NCBI RefSeq assembly: GCF_004345245.1 | Contig: NZ_SLUQ01000007.1 | Coordinates: 248,001-312,000 of the forward strand | Length of the DNA: 64,000 nt | Reading direction: 5' to 3' | Source: Rhizobium sp. BK251 | GTDB lineage: Bacteria > Pseudomonadota > Alphaproteobacteria > Rhizobiales > Rhizobiaceae | Part shown: in pieces, positions 7,671 to 17,425 of the stretch | Layout of the letters: each line of letters opens with the position of its first letter | Numbering within the stretch: position 1 is the first letter of the stretch | The notes under the pieces: generated by a model | Database searches by the model: none | Seen by the model: the letters and a program-made list of their open reading frames with translations, nothing else | What the model was told of the DNA's origin: nothing | Translations under genes and position numbers: made by a program

Positions 7671-8912
7671 ATGTCGTCCTTCACTTTCATCCACTCCGCC
7701 GACCTGCATCTCGGCAGCCCGTTCCAGGGCCTGGCGCTGAAGGACGCGGATATCGCCGCTGTCTTCGTCGAGGCGAGCCGGAAGGCCCTTTCCAGGCTGA
7801 TAGACGAGGCAGTTGAACGGCGCGTGGATTTCTTCCTGATTGCCGGCGACGTCTATGACGGCGACTGGAAGGACAACAAGATCGGTCTTTTCTTCAATCG
7901 CGAGATGGCGCGCCTCGAGCGGGCCGGCATTCCCGTCTTCCTGCTGAGGGGCAATCATGACGCCGAGAGCGTCATCACGAAGACGATCACCCTGCCGGCC
8001 AATGTCCACGAGTTTCCAACCAACCGGCCCGGCACCTTCCGCCTGGAGGCGCTGCGCGTGGCGATGCATGGACAGGGCTTTGCCGAACGCTCCGCCAACG
8101 ACAATCTTGCGATCAACTATCCGGCGCCGGAGCGCGGATGGTTCAACATCGGCGTGCTGCATACCTCGCTGACGGGGCGAGAGCCGCACGCGCCCTATGC
8201 ACCCTGTTCCATCGAGGACCTGCGCTCGCGCGGCTATGATTATTGGGCGCTCGGCCACGTGCACGAGTTTGAAGAAGTCTCCGCCGATCCGCTTGTGATC
8301 TTCCCGGGCAACCTGCAGGGCCGCAGCATCCGCGAATGCGGGGCGAAGGGCGCGGTGCTCGTGACGGTCGATGACGGGCGGGTAAGCCACGAGCGGCTGA
8401 TCGTCGACGATGCGCGCTTCGCGCAGGCACGGGTGACGGTCGGTTCGGACGATGATCTCGCGGCTATCCTGCACGCGGTCGAGCAGGCGGTTCGGCCGGT
8501 GGTCGACATGATGGATGGTCGGCTCATCGCGTTGCGGCTGGCGCTTGCCGGCGAAAGTGCGATCCATGCCGACCTGATGGCCAATCGCCAGCAGCTGCGC
8601 GACGAGGTGCAGGCTGCGTGCCATCGCTGCCACGAGGACATATGGCTGGAAAAGCTGGAGCTCCACCTGGAGGCGCCGGCCGCCCGCACGCTGGACGAGA
8701 CGAACGGCACGGCGGTTGATCTGGCGTGGCTGCTTTCGGGACATTCCGGCGACGAGGAGATCGCGATCGAAGCGGAGAAGCTGATTTTCGGCATAGCGCT
8801 GCGCCTGCCGGGAGGACAGGGGGCTGGCGAACTGCCGCTCGGCGATACGGCCGAAGCCTTGGTCGAGGAAGCACGGCAACTCCTGCTCGGCCGGGCCGGG
8901 AAGGCGGGCTGA
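7671..8912 (+). CDS. DNA repair metallophosphoesterase, YhaO/SbcD-like
   Basis: This 413-residue calcineurin-like phosphoesterase resembles Mre11/SbcD nucleases. All metal-ligand motifs are present: D11-x-H13 in SADLHLG, D60 in AGDVYDGD, N95-H96 in GNHD, H164 in LHTS, and H196/H198 in GHVH. A smaller capping region follows from about residue 230. The next gene starts 2 bases after the stop and encodes a large ABC-type ATPase, so the two probably form an SbcCD/Rad50-Mre11-like complex on DNA ends. The start has only a weak ribosome binding site; an ATG at 7646 is out of frame. Confidence 0.9.
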   Translation: MSSFTFIHSADLHLGSPFQGLALKDADIAAVFVEASRKALSRLIDEAVERRVDFFLIAGDVYDGDWKDNKIGLFFNREMARLERAGIPVFLLRGNHDAESVITKTITLPANVHEFPTNRPGTFRLEALRVAMHGQGFAERSANDNLAINYPAPERGWFNIGVLHTSLTGREPHAPYAPCSIEDLRSRGYDYWALGHVHEFEEVSADPLVIFPGNLQGRSIRECGAKGAVLVTVDDGRVSHERLIVDDARFAQARVTVGSDDDLAAILHAVEQAVRPVVDMMDGRLIALRLALAGESAIHADLMANRQQLRDEVQAACHRCHEDIWLEKLELHLEAPAARTLDETNGTAVDLAWLLSGHSGDEEIAIEAEKLIFGIALRLPGGQGAGELPLGDTAEALVEEARQLLLGRAGKAG

Positions 8913-8914
8913 CC

Positions 8915-11900
8915 ATGCGCTTCGACCGCCTCGGCATCCTTCGCTACGGCGCCCTGACGGGTCGCGAGCTGGAAATGCGCGAGGGCGCGAAGCTGCACAT
9001 CGTCTATGGCCCGAACGAGGCAGGCAAATCGTCGGCGCTGCGCGCAATTTCCGACCTGCTCTTCGGGTTTCCGACAGCCGCCGAGCAGAGCTTCCTCCAC
9101 GAGCCGTCGAGCCTGCGCGTCGGCGCGACGATTGCAGGGCGCGACGGTGCAAAGCTCGCCTTCCGCAGGCGCCGCGGCCGCAAGAATACGCTGCTTGCCG
9201 ATGACGAGAGCGAAGAGGCGCTCGCCGATGACGCTCTGTCGCCCTTTCTCGGCGGCCTGAGCCGCGAGGTCTTCGAGCGGGCTTTCGGGCTCGACTCGCA
9301 ACGGCTGCGCACGGGTGCCGCAGCCATGCTGCAAAGCGGCGGCGAGATCGGCAGCCTGCTGTTTTCGGCCGCGTCCGGAATGACCGGGCTTACCAGGCTC
9401 AGGCAATCCTTGGAGACCGAAGCGGCAGGCATCTTCGCGCCGAAGCGGGCCAAGGACCGTCTCTTCTACCAGGCCCTCGACCGATATGACGATGCACGCA
9501 GGGCCGAGCGGGAGAACGAGCTGAAATCCACGGATTGGAAGAAGCTCGTCGCGGACACGGCCGGCATCGAATCCGATCTGGCGAGCCTGCAGGCAGAGCG
9601 CGAGGAGACGAAGCGGGCGCTCGAAAAGCTGAGGACGCTGAGAAAGCTGGAGCCGCTGCTGCGCGAGATCGACGCCGAGCGCACGCTTCTCATGGAATTT
9701 GCCGATCTTGCCGATGTGCCGGCTGATTTCGCCGGAAGGCTCGCACAGGCGCTCGAGGCGAAGCGGGCGGCGGCAGGGGCGCGCCATGCCGCCGAGAGCG
9801 AGGTTGCGCGGACCGAGGACGACATCAGCACTGCACATGTGGATCAGGCGATATTCGCTGCCGCCGGCGCCATCATGGAGTGCTACGCCGAAAAGGGCTC
9901 CTACCTGAAGGCTCGGGAGGACCTCCCGCGGGTGAGGGGGGAGGTCGAGGATTTCGACCTGAGGCTGGTGCAGCTCGCACGCAAGCTCGGCCTTGGCGCG
10001 GAGCGCTCCGAGATCGAGCGCCGCCAGCCGCCGGATGCCGAGCTCGCTCGGCTGCGCAAGCTGGTGGAAGAAGGCCGCGAGCTGCGCCGTAACCACAGCG
10101 AGCTTCGCAAGCGGCTCGAGGAGGAGCGCGACTACCTGCGCCACCTCGACAGCAACGAGGCGCCCGGCCGGCTTATCGATCCCAAGCCCTATGCGGAGCA
10201 GCTGGAAGCGCTGCAGCCGGATATCGGGGAGCTCGCAAGGCTCGATGGCCTCGCGGTGCGGGTCTCACGGGCCGAGACCGAACTGGCGGAGGCCTTCGCC
10301 CGTCTCACGCCTCGGACCGAGACCCTTGACCGGCTGCTCGAAGTGCCGTTGCCCGATATCGCGACGCTCGGGGAGCACCGTCGCCTGCTTGATGAGGCAG
10401 AGGCTGCATTGAGGGAGGCGACGTCGAAGCGCACGGCGCTGGAGACGGAAAGAAGTGCGCTGGAAAGCGACCTGACGGCCCTTGAACAGGGCATAGGGAT
10501 CGTGACCCGCGATGAGATCGCCGCCGCCCGTAGGCGCAGGGACGCCCTTTGGCAGGCGTTCGCCGCGGCCCCGTCCATCGGCGCGCCCGCTATCGACGAG
10601 ATCAGGGGTGCCCTGCGCGAGGCCGATCGCCTCGCGGATGCGGCCCTTGCCGATGCAGAGCGTGTCTCCCGGCACGCGCAGTTGAAACTGCGGCTCGGCG
10701 AGGTGGAGCGGATGCTTGCCAACGCCGGCCAACTTGCCGAGGCGAATGCCGGAGCGCTCGCCGAGCGGCAGGCGAAGTTTGCCGAACTCTTTGCGGCGGC
10801 GGGCATCATACCGCTATCGCCGGATCGCATGATCGAGTGGCGCCGCTCCATCGAAGCTCTCGCGAAGGAGCGAGATGCGCTGAATGCGCTGAAGGACGAG
10901 CTTGCCGGCCTGCAGCTGGCGGGCGCGCGCCTTGCGCCGGCACTCTCGGCGCTCGCCGATGCCACGGGCCTCTCTGCCTCGTCATCCTTGCCTGCCCTCG
11001 CACTTGCACGGGCGCTCTCCCGCCGCGTCGCGGAGATTACCGAACAGTGGACGCGTGGGCGCTCGGCCGAAGGAAAGCGTCATTCCGCGCTCGAGGCGAT
11101 CGCGCGGTTCGAGGAGCGGGAAGTCTCGCTGAAAGCGCAGGCCGGCAACTGGGAAACCGCTTTCGCCGATGCCGTTGCGACGATAGGACTGCCGGAGGGG
11201 GCGACGGTCGAAATGGCGGAAGCCGCCCTCGACGTCTGGAAGGACGTGCCGCAGACGTTCGCCGAACGGGAGAACCGCGACAAGCGCGTGCGCGGAATGC
11301 AGCGCGACATCGCGTCCTTCGAAGAGGCCGTCCGGGCGCTGGTTTCCGAGGCCGCACCCGAACTCGCGAAGCTCTCGCCGGACGCGGCCGTCGATGTCCT
11401 CCACCAGAGGGCGATTGCCGCCAATGCCGATCACAAGCGCCGAGCGGAACTGCATGCAGCCCTCGAGAAGGCGGAACTGCAGCGGCAGCGCAGGATCGCC
11501 GAGGACGAAGCCGCGGCGGGCGAGCTTGCAGTGCTTGCAGAGTTTCTGCCGGAGGCAGGGGAGCCGGCCTTGCTGCTCGAGAGGCTGGAACTGCGGAGAG
11601 ACCTGGAGGTGCGCCTTGCCACGGGCCGTCGCCGTTTCCAGGACCAGGCGGATGGCGCGAGCGAAGACGAGATACGCGCGGCACTTTCCGGTTTCGACCG
11701 GGTACAGGCGGAACTCGATGTAGAAAGACTGCAGGCCGAGGACAATGCACAGGTGGCGCGCTTCGGCACCCTGACGGCAGAGCTTGCCGAATGCCAGCGC
11801 CGGCGCCGCGAGCTGGAGACGGGCAAGAGCGCTGAGTTCGCCGTGTTCGAAAAGCTCGGGGCAGAGCGCGAGGCGGTGGAGCTTGCTCGCCAGTGGGTGG

Positions 11901-12367
11901 TGCTGAAGCTCGCAGCGCACATGCTGACGACCTCCATGGAGGCCTATCGGGAAACACAGGCCGATCCGGTGATCCGCAGAGCAGGCGAGCTGTTTTCCGT
12001 CCTGACCGGCGGCCGCTTTGCCCGGCTCGTGCAGGATTATGGCGTCGATGATGAACTGCAACTCCTCGCCGAGAGGGCGACCGGCGATCGCGTTCCGCTC
12101 GACGGCCTCAGCGAAGGCACCGGCGATCAGCTCTACCTCGCCCTGCGGCTTGCCTTCGTGGAAGACTATTCGGCGCGCAACGAACCGGTGCCTCTGATCG
12201 TCGACGATATCTTCCAGACCTTCGACGACGAGCGCGCCGCCTGCGGCCTGCTGGCGCTTTCGCGGACGTCGGAGATGTTCCAGACAATCCTCTTCACGCA
12301 TGAATCGAGTGTGGTCGAGATCGCTCGGCGCGAACTCGGCGACGGCATGGACCTCATCATGTTGTGA
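8915..12367 (+). CDS. Large ATPase, YhaN/SbcC (Rad50-like)
   Basis: This 1150-residue protein has the SMC/Rad50 layout. An N-terminal Walker A (GPNEAGKSS, K38) is followed by a long Glu/Arg/Ala-rich coiled coil (about 180-1000). The C-terminal lobe has the signature LSEGTGDQLYLALRL, Walker B LIVDDIFQTFDDE (about 1094-1106) and the His switch FTHESS. No CxxC zinc hook is visible in the middle of the coiled coil, which fits YhaN rather than classical SbcC/Rad50. It partners the phosphoesterase encoded just upstream. Its role is DNA-end processing or repair; a defence role is possible but unsupported. The chosen ATG gives the conserved N-terminus MRFDRLGILRYG. Confidence 0.9.
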   Translation: MRFDRLGILRYGALTGRELEMREGAKLHIVYGPNEAGKSSALRAISDLLFGFPTAAEQSFLHEPSSLRVGATIAGRDGAKLAFRRRRGRKNTLLADDESEEALADDALSPFLGGLSREVFERAFGLDSQRLRTGAAAMLQSGGEIGSLLFSAASGMTGLTRLRQSLETEAAGIFAPKRAKDRLFYQALDRYDDARRAERENELKSTDWKKLVADTAGIESDLASLQAEREETKRALEKLRTLRKLEPLLREIDAERTLLMEFADLADVPADFAGRLAQALEAKRAAAGARHAAESEVARTEDDISTAHVDQAIFAAAGAIMECYAEKGSYLKAREDLPRVRGEVEDFDLRLVQLARKLGLGAERSEIERRQPPDAELARLRKLVEEGRELRRNHSELRKRLEEERDYLRHLDSNEAPGRLIDPKPYAEQLEALQPDIGELARLDGLAVRVSRAETELAEAFARLTPRTETLDRLLEVPLPDIATLGEHRRLLDEAEAALREATSKRTALETERSALESDLTALEQGIGIVTRDEIAAARRRRDALWQAFAAAPSIGAPAIDEIRGALREADRLADAALADAERVSRHAQLKLRLGEVERMLANAGQLAEANAGALAERQAKFAELFAAAGIIPLSPDRMIEWRRSIEALAKERDALNALKDELAGLQLAGARLAPALSALADATGLSASSSLPALALARALSRRVAEITEQWTRGRSAEGKRHSALEAIARFEEREVSLKAQAGNWETAFADAVATIGLPEGATVEMAEAALDVWKDVPQTFAERENRDKRVRGMQRDIASFEEAVRALVSEAAPELAKLSPDAAVDVLHQRAIAANADHKRRAELHAALEKAELQRQRRIAEDEAAAGELAVLAEFLPEAGEPALLLERLELRRDLEVRLATGRRRFQDQADGASEDEIRAALSGFDRVQAELDVERLQAEDNAQVARFGTLTAELAECQRRRRELETGKSAEFAVFEKLGAEREAVELARQWVVLKLAAHMLTTSMEAYRETQADPVIRRAGELFSVLTGGRFARLVQDYGVDDELQLLAERATGDRVPLDGLSEGTGDQLYLALRLAFVEDYSARNEPVPLIVDDIFQTFDDERAACGLLALSRTSEMFQTILFTHESSVVEIARRELGDGMDLIML

Positions 12368-12452
12368 TCGCAAACGGCCGTGCATGGTCCGCTGGATCGT
12401 GGCCGGCCTCGCGAATCTGATCTATCCTCGGAGCAGTTGAAGGAGACGTGCC

Positions 12453-12851
12453 ATGGATATCAAGCCAGCCGGATCGAACCCGTCCGTCAAGCCGCCGGCC
12501 GAATATTTCACCGGCGCCGTCCGTCAGGATCCCCTGATGCAGGCACCGGATCCCGCCCGGGTTCAAATCGTGAGCGTCACCTTCGAGCCCGGCGCCCGCA
12601 CCGCCTGGCACACCCACCCTCTCGGCCAGACGCTGATCGTCACCGCTGGCCGCGGACTCGCCCAGAGCTGGGGCGGCGAGATCCGCGAGATCAGGGCAGG
12701 GGATACTGTCTGGTTCCCGCCCGGCGAAAAGCACTGGCACGGCGCCGGCCCCAATACCGCGATGACGCATATCGCGATCCAGGAAATCAGGGACGGCAAG
12801 GCCGCCGACTGGATGGAACATGTGAGCGACGAGCAGTATAGCGGCTCATAG
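12453..12851 (+). CDS. Small cupin-domain protein
   Basis: This 132-residue single-domain cupin has metal-binding residues in the two standard motifs: H53 and H55 in WHTHPLGQT, and H94/H96 in PPGEKHWHGAG. Proteins of this shape are annotated as cupins of the (R)-mandelonitrile lyase-like or carboxymuconolactone decarboxylase-associated type; the substrate cannot be told from sequence. A good site (GAAGGAGACGTGCC) precedes the ATG. It stands alone, on the same strand as the ATPase gene 85 bp upstream. Confidence 0.85.
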   Translation: MDIKPAGSNPSVKPPAEYFTGAVRQDPLMQAPDPARVQIVSVTFEPGARTAWHTHPLGQTLIVTAGRGLAQSWGGEIREIRAGDTVWFPPGEKHWHGAGPNTAMTHIAIQEIRDGKAADWMEHVSDEQYSGS

Positions 12852-13165
12852 GCGCAGACGCTCGTGCGACTTTGGCGTCTGCCTGATAGAATTGCTACCT
12901 TTGATTGAGTCAATGAAGGCTGACTATGCGGCACTTTCCCGTCCGCAGGAGCGGTGCGCGCAGCGCGCGCGGCGTGACGCCCCGGCGCGGCTTCAGCACC
13001 GCACGCACCGGAAACTGCGCTAATTCCTGCCTAAATAGTGATCACTGCTTCGCTCGGGCAGCGCTCCGATTTGGCTGTCTAAGCAGAATATGGCCCAAAT
13101 GGGCTATTTGACAATTCGACAACTAGAGCAAGAATTCGGCGGGGCTGGAAACGGAGGGACTTTCA
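12852..13165. other. Intergenic region between cupin and peroxidase genes
   Basis: No convincing gene lies here. An inverted repeat GCAGACGC / GCGTCTGC (12854-12861 and 12875-12882) follows the cupin stop and might end transcription, but it lacks a T run. TTGACA at 13108-13113 could be a -35 element for the peroxidase gene without a clear -10. A 61-codon frame at 12926 is Arg-rich and lacks a ribosome binding site. Confidence 0.5.
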
Positions 13166-14947
13166 ATGACCGTTCTGTTTCAATCCCATGGGGGAAGAGA
13201 GAAGGAAAGTGGCGCCAGTGCGCTAGCGCCTGCGGCTGCGCCGCCCGCAGGTACGGACGTCTCCGTCGACGAACAGGCCGATTTCGGCTACTTCGTGCCA
13301 CCCTTGGACGCGCCGGAGAATTACCTCCCGAATACGGGAGAAACGGTCGGTGAGCTGGATGAGCTCGGCGACATGATGATCGATGCGCAGCCGGCTCCCA
13401 ACCCGGAACCGTCGGGGACGGATTCGACCATGCCGCCGGTACTGACCTATTGGGGCCAGTTCCTCGACCATGAGCTTACCGCGCGCACCGACCGCGAGAG
13501 CCAGATCAGCAGCATGCTCAATGCCCATCCTCCCGTTGATTCATCGACCGTGGAAAGCCAGCTGAGGAACGCCCGTTCGCCGCGCTTCGACCTCGACAGC
13601 GTCTATGGCGGCTCGCCCATCGGACCAGGCATCACGGCCGATGCCGTCACCGTGATAGCGGGCATGCGCCACCCGACCGCGACGAACAAGATGAGGGTCG
13701 GCACTGCCTTCCCGGGCACCGACCTGCCCGACACGCTCGATGAGCACAGGGATCTGCCGCGCTACGTTCAGGTGCAGTCCGCGGTACGCAACGCCGCCCT
13801 TCACCTTGCGGAAACGTCCATGTCCCCCGACGAGTTCGCGAAATTCTCGGACAGCCTGCCGCAGCGGGCCCTGATCGGCGACAGCCGGAACGATGAGAAC
13901 CTTGTCGTGGCGCAGTTCCACTTGAGCTTCCTTCGCTTCCACAACAAGGCGGTCGACTATCTCGCCAATCATCACACCGGCTGGATTCCCGACTTCAGCT
14001 CGGCGCAGGCGCTGACCCGACTGCATTATCAGTGGCTTATCGTCGAAGGCTATCTCAAGGGTGTCTGCGACCCGGCTGTCGTCGTCAAGACGGTGAATGA
14101 GCGCGCCTCGCACTTCTTCAAGTTCCGTTCGGAATTTGACGGGCGGCATCAGGGCCCGCGGCTGGGCAATGCGCTTCCCCTCGAATTCTCCGTGGCAGGA
14201 TTTCGCTTCGGCCATTCGATGGTCCGCGCTGCCTATGACTACAACAAGCATTTCGGCCGCCCGGCCAGCGATGGGCTGCCGGACGCCACGCTCGACCTTC
14301 TCTTCCGCTTCACCGGCGGCGGCGGAGCGCTCGACGGCAACAAGAAACTGCCGCGCAACTGGATCATCGACTGGAACCGCTTCCTTGGCACAGCGCCGCT
14401 CAATTCTTCGGACGGCGAGCCGGCGCGCTTCGCACGCAAGATCGATACCGAGCTTGCACCGCCGCTGCGCAGGATGGTCAAGGAGGGCAACGATCAGACC
14501 GATCCGCAACTGCAGGCTCTCTTCAAGAGCCTGGCGCGCCGCAATCTGCGCCGCGGCTACAACCTGCGCATCCCGACAGGGCAGGCCCTGCACAAGCACC
14601 TGAAGAACAATGGCGCCGTCACCTCGCCGGTCATCGAGGATGTCTCGCTGCTCTTCGATGCCAAGCCGAACCTGCGCGACTTCCTGCGCAATACCAACGC
14701 CAAGTTCCATCAGAGGACGCCTCTGTGGTTCTACATACTGGCGGAGGCAGAGAAGGGGGGTGGCGACAGGCTCGGAGAAGTCGGAAGCTGTCTCGTGGCA
14801 CAGACCTTCGTCGGCACGTTGCTCGCCGATCCGGACTCTGCCCTTTCGCGCGGCTTCACGCCCGACCAGAGCCCGCTGCGCATGCCTGACAACTCGCCGA
14901 TCGACTCGATCGTCAAATGGATGCGCTTCGCGTCAGTGCTGCAATAG
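13166..14947 (+). CDS. Animal-type haem peroxidase
   Basis: This 593-residue protein belongs to the peroxidase-cyclooxygenase (An_peroxidase) superfamily. The catalytic set is visible. The distal His is H102 in WGQFLDHELT, the catalytic Arg is R241 in LIGDSRNDEN, and the proximal haem His is H350 in GFRFGHSMVRA. Bacterial members oxidise halides or small organics with peroxide, but the substrate here is unknown. I see no signal peptide; the N-terminus is Gly/Ala/Pro-rich, so export, if any, is non-classical. GGAGGG lies about 9 bases before the ATG. HlyD and FUSC genes follow on the same strand after 133 bp. Confidence 0.92.
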   Translation: MTVLFQSHGGREKESGASALAPAAAPPAGTDVSVDEQADFGYFVPPLDAPENYLPNTGETVGELDELGDMMIDAQPAPNPEPSGTDSTMPPVLTYWGQFLDHELTARTDRESQISSMLNAHPPVDSSTVESQLRNARSPRFDLDSVYGGSPIGPGITADAVTVIAGMRHPTATNKMRVGTAFPGTDLPDTLDEHRDLPRYVQVQSAVRNAALHLAETSMSPDEFAKFSDSLPQRALIGDSRNDENLVVAQFHLSFLRFHNKAVDYLANHHTGWIPDFSSAQALTRLHYQWLIVEGYLKGVCDPAVVVKTVNERASHFFKFRSEFDGRHQGPRLGNALPLEFSVAGFRFGHSMVRAAYDYNKHFGRPASDGLPDATLDLLFRFTGGGGALDGNKKLPRNWIIDWNRFLGTAPLNSSDGEPARFARKIDTELAPPLRRMVKEGNDQTDPQLQALFKSLARRNLRRGYNLRIPTGQALHKHLKNNGAVTSPVIEDVSLLFDAKPNLRDFLRNTNAKFHQRTPLWFYILAEAEKGGGDRLGEVGSCLVAQTFVGTLLADPDSALSRGFTPDQSPLRMPDNSPIDSIVKWMRFASVLQ

Positions 14948-15080
14948 CCTGTGCGTTTGCGTTCCGGATACGAGGGGCTGGCTCCGTCGCTTCTGCGGCG
15001 GGGCCGGTTGACGGTGGAGGAGCGCCGGTCGACGCTTAATTCTCTTGTCATAACCGTGGCTTCGCAGGCATGTTAGCCGC

Positions 15081-16115
15081 ATGGGCGATACGAAGGGTGA
15101 GGACAAGACCGACAAGGCGCCATCGGGCGAGGCGGCTGGACCGGAGCGGCGGCGCCTGACGCGGCTCGTCGTCGGGATCGGCGCGCTGATCGGCGTTCTC
15201 GTCGCCTGGCAGGTACTGACTGCGTTCGTTGCCTATACCGACGATGCCTATGTCCGATCCGATCTCGTCGCCATTGCTCCTCAGGTTTCCGGGATGCTTG
15301 CGAGCGTTGAGGTAGCAGACAACCAGAAGGTCCGTCGCGGTGAACTGCTGGCGGTTATAGACAAGGTACCCTTCGAGCTCGCTGTAGAAGCGAAGAAGGC
15401 GGCGCTTGACGAGGCTACGGCAGAGCGTGACGGCGGCCAGGATGACCTTGTGATCGCACGCGATCAGCTCGGCACGACTGCCGCGACGCTGAAATACGCG
15501 ACCGAGGAGCAGCAGCGCCTCGCGATGCTGAGTGGACAGGCGATTTCCCAGGCACAACTGGATCGGGCAAACGATGCCTTGCAGAGCGCGACGGCGAGCC
15601 AGGCCGCAGCTCGTGCCACCATCGACCGGGCTTCCCGCTCGCTCGCACGCCTTGAGGCCGTTGCCGCGCGTGCCAAGGCCGATCTCGACCTTGCCCAATG
15701 GCAGCTGGAGCAGACGGAAATCCGAGCGCCTGTCGACGGCTCGATCAACAACCTCAATCTCACCGTGGGCGACATGGCGAGCGCCGGCCAGCCGCTGATC
15801 GGCATGGTCGACGATGCCGACTGGCGGATTATCGCCAACTACAAGGAGGGATACATCCACGACATGAAGGTGGGGCAGACTGCCTGGGTATGGCTGGACG
15901 CTCGTCCCTGGCGCGTCTACAGGGCGGAGGTTCGCGGCGTTGCCCGCGGAATCAGCCGGGAGCCGGGTCCGCAAGACATCCTGCCCTATGTGGAGCCGAC
16001 GACCGACTGGATAAGGCTCAGCCGGCGTTTTCCGGTGACCATCACGCTCGTCGATCCGCCCGCCGACCTGACCCTCTACATGGGGGCGGATGCGAGGACG
16101 GTGATCTTCCCGTGA
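15081..16115 (+). CDS. HlyD/EmrA-family membrane fusion protein
   Basis: This 344-residue periplasmic adaptor is anchored by one N-terminal helix (about residues 26-46). It has a lipoyl/barrel half motif (YVRSDLVAIAPQVSG), an alpha-helical hairpin rich in Ala/Gln/Arg (about 95-200), and a second barrel half (APVDGSINNLNLTVGD). Such proteins link an inner-membrane transporter to an outer channel. The downstream FUSC gene overlaps it, so they form an efflux pair of the AaeA/AaeB or EmrA type. The ribosome binding site is weak. Confidence 0.9.
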   Translation: MGDTKGEDKTDKAPSGEAAGPERRRLTRLVVGIGALIGVLVAWQVLTAFVAYTDDAYVRSDLVAIAPQVSGMLASVEVADNQKVRRGELLAVIDKVPFELAVEAKKAALDEATAERDGGQDDLVIARDQLGTTAATLKYATEEQQRLAMLSGQAISQAQLDRANDALQSATASQAAARATIDRASRSLARLEAVAARAKADLDLAQWQLEQTEIRAPVDGSINNLNLTVGDMASAGQPLIGMVDDADWRIIANYKEGYIHDMKVGQTAWVWLDARPWRVYRAEVRGVARGISREPGPQDILPYVEPTTDWIRLSRRFPVTITLVDPPADLTLYMGADARTVIFP

Positions 16116-17203
16116 CCAACCGCGCAACCGAGCTCCTGCAACTGCTTCAGGCCGAGATGGCCGAGATCTCGTTCTCCGGCCCGCGCTTCGTGCAGGCGAA
16201 CATGGCGGCAATTTCCGTCGGCCTGGCGGTGGTGCTCGCCCTTCTCTTGCAGCTCGACGATCCGTGGTGGGCGGGTATCAGCGCCTTCATGTGCACGCAG
16301 GCGAGCCAGCCGCAATCCCTGCAGAAAGGGGCACTCCGCATTGTCGGCACCCTTGGCGGGGCGGCCATCGGCTTCGTCTTTGCCCCGTGGTTTGCCTATG
16401 ATCCCGTGGCGACGATGCTGCTTCTCTACTTCGCCGGCACCTTTGGAATTCTCGGATCGCTGCTGAGCCCCCACGGCTATGCCTGGCTGCTTGGCGGCAT
16501 CACCATCATCATGGTCACGTTGGGAGCACTGGACGAGCCGACGCAGGCGCTCAACGTCGCATTCTATCGGGCCGCGGAAATCATCCTCGGCACTGTGACG
16601 GCGCTGCTGACGGCACTTGTCCTTGCGCCGCCGGCGTCTGCCGCCGGGGCAGTGGCTCCCGGCTGGCGCAGCCTGCTCGGCCGGAACTGGCACATCCTGT
16701 CGCATGCGACGCGCACTGGCGTTGCCGTTGCCGCCGTGCCGCTCGTCTGGCGCCAGCTCGAGCTGCCGAACCTCACGCAGATGGCAATCTCCATCGGGGC
16801 CATCATGGCCGTTCCGACACTCACCGGCGTGTCACAGCGCGATCAGGACGCGATCGCGTTGCGCACCTTGCACCGGATCGTCGGCTGCGTTCTCGGCGGC
16901 GGCGCGGGAGTGCTGTTCCTGGCCACGCCAGCCAGCCAGATCTTTCTTCCGTGGTTGCTCGGGCTCATGGCGGGCAACTGGTTGTCGATGCAGCTGCAGA
17001 ACGGCCGCCACGGCATCTCCGTCGTCGGCGTCCAGGCCTCGGTCGCACTGATCCTCACCCTCGTCCAGGGCGCGGCCCCTGCGACAAGCCTGCTACCCGC
17101 CATCGACCGCGTGGTCGGCATGCTCGGCGCAATCGGCCTCCTCGTGCTCGTCAACCTGCTCCTCGGCCCGCCGCGCTCCGCTGAACCCGCCGCGCCGAAT
17201 TGA
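16112..17203 (+). CDS. FUSC-family (aromatic acid exporter-like) inner-membrane protein
   Basis: This 363-residue integral membrane protein has two clusters of hydrophobic helices (about 35-170 and 210-350), as in the fusaric acid resistance/AaeB family, but it is much shorter than full-length AaeB (about 650) and lacks the long cytoplasmic middle. The GTG start at 16112 overlaps the HlyD stop (GTGA), indicating translational coupling. It probably exports an aromatic acid or similar toxic compound with the HlyD protein. An upstream in-frame extension inside the HlyD gene is not credible. Confidence 0.85.
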   Translation: MTNRATELLQLLQAEMAEISFSGPRFVQANMAAISVGLAVVLALLLQLDDPWWAGISAFMCTQASQPQSLQKGALRIVGTLGGAAIGFVFAPWFAYDPVATMLLLYFAGTFGILGSLLSPHGYAWLLGGITIIMVTLGALDEPTQALNVAFYRAAEIILGTVTALLTALVLAPPASAAGAVAPGWRSLLGRNWHILSHATRTGVAVAAVPLVWRQLELPNLTQMAISIGAIMAVPTLTGVSQRDQDAIALRTLHRIVGCVLGGGAGVLFLATPASQIFLPWLLGLMAGNWLSMQLQNGRHGISVVGVQASVALILTLVQGAAPATSLLPAIDRVVGMLGAIGLLVLVNLLLGPPRSAEPAAPN

Positions 17204-17425
17204 TCGGATAAGCAGGCGGCGAGCGGACGCGCTCCGCTGTGCAGGGCCGCCGAATGTCCGGCTCTCTGCAGCTTCCATTGGAAACATCGATTGATCCCCC
17301 CAATAGAGCGCCTCCACTGTTGGCAGGCGCCACGCGATCCGTTACGGGTAGCCGAAAGGATCGGCGCGCCCTGGTGGCTTGCGCCAAATCGCTGGAGCCA
17401 TCTGGGGCCCGCACCGAAAGCGCGA

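Noticed and set aside
8240..10144. A 634-codon minus-strand frame opposite the YhaO/YhaN genes
   Set aside because: Composition is that of a mirrored coiled-coil gene, and it spans the junction of two well-supported genes.
12926..13111. A 61-codon frame before the peroxidase gene
   Set aside because: Arg/Ser-rich, no ribosome binding site, no domain, and it overlaps likely promoter sequence.
15698..16111. N-terminal extension of the FUSC protein by 138 residues
   Set aside because: The extension is the shifted frame of the HlyD gene; the GTG at 16112 overlapping the HlyD stop gives a normal start.
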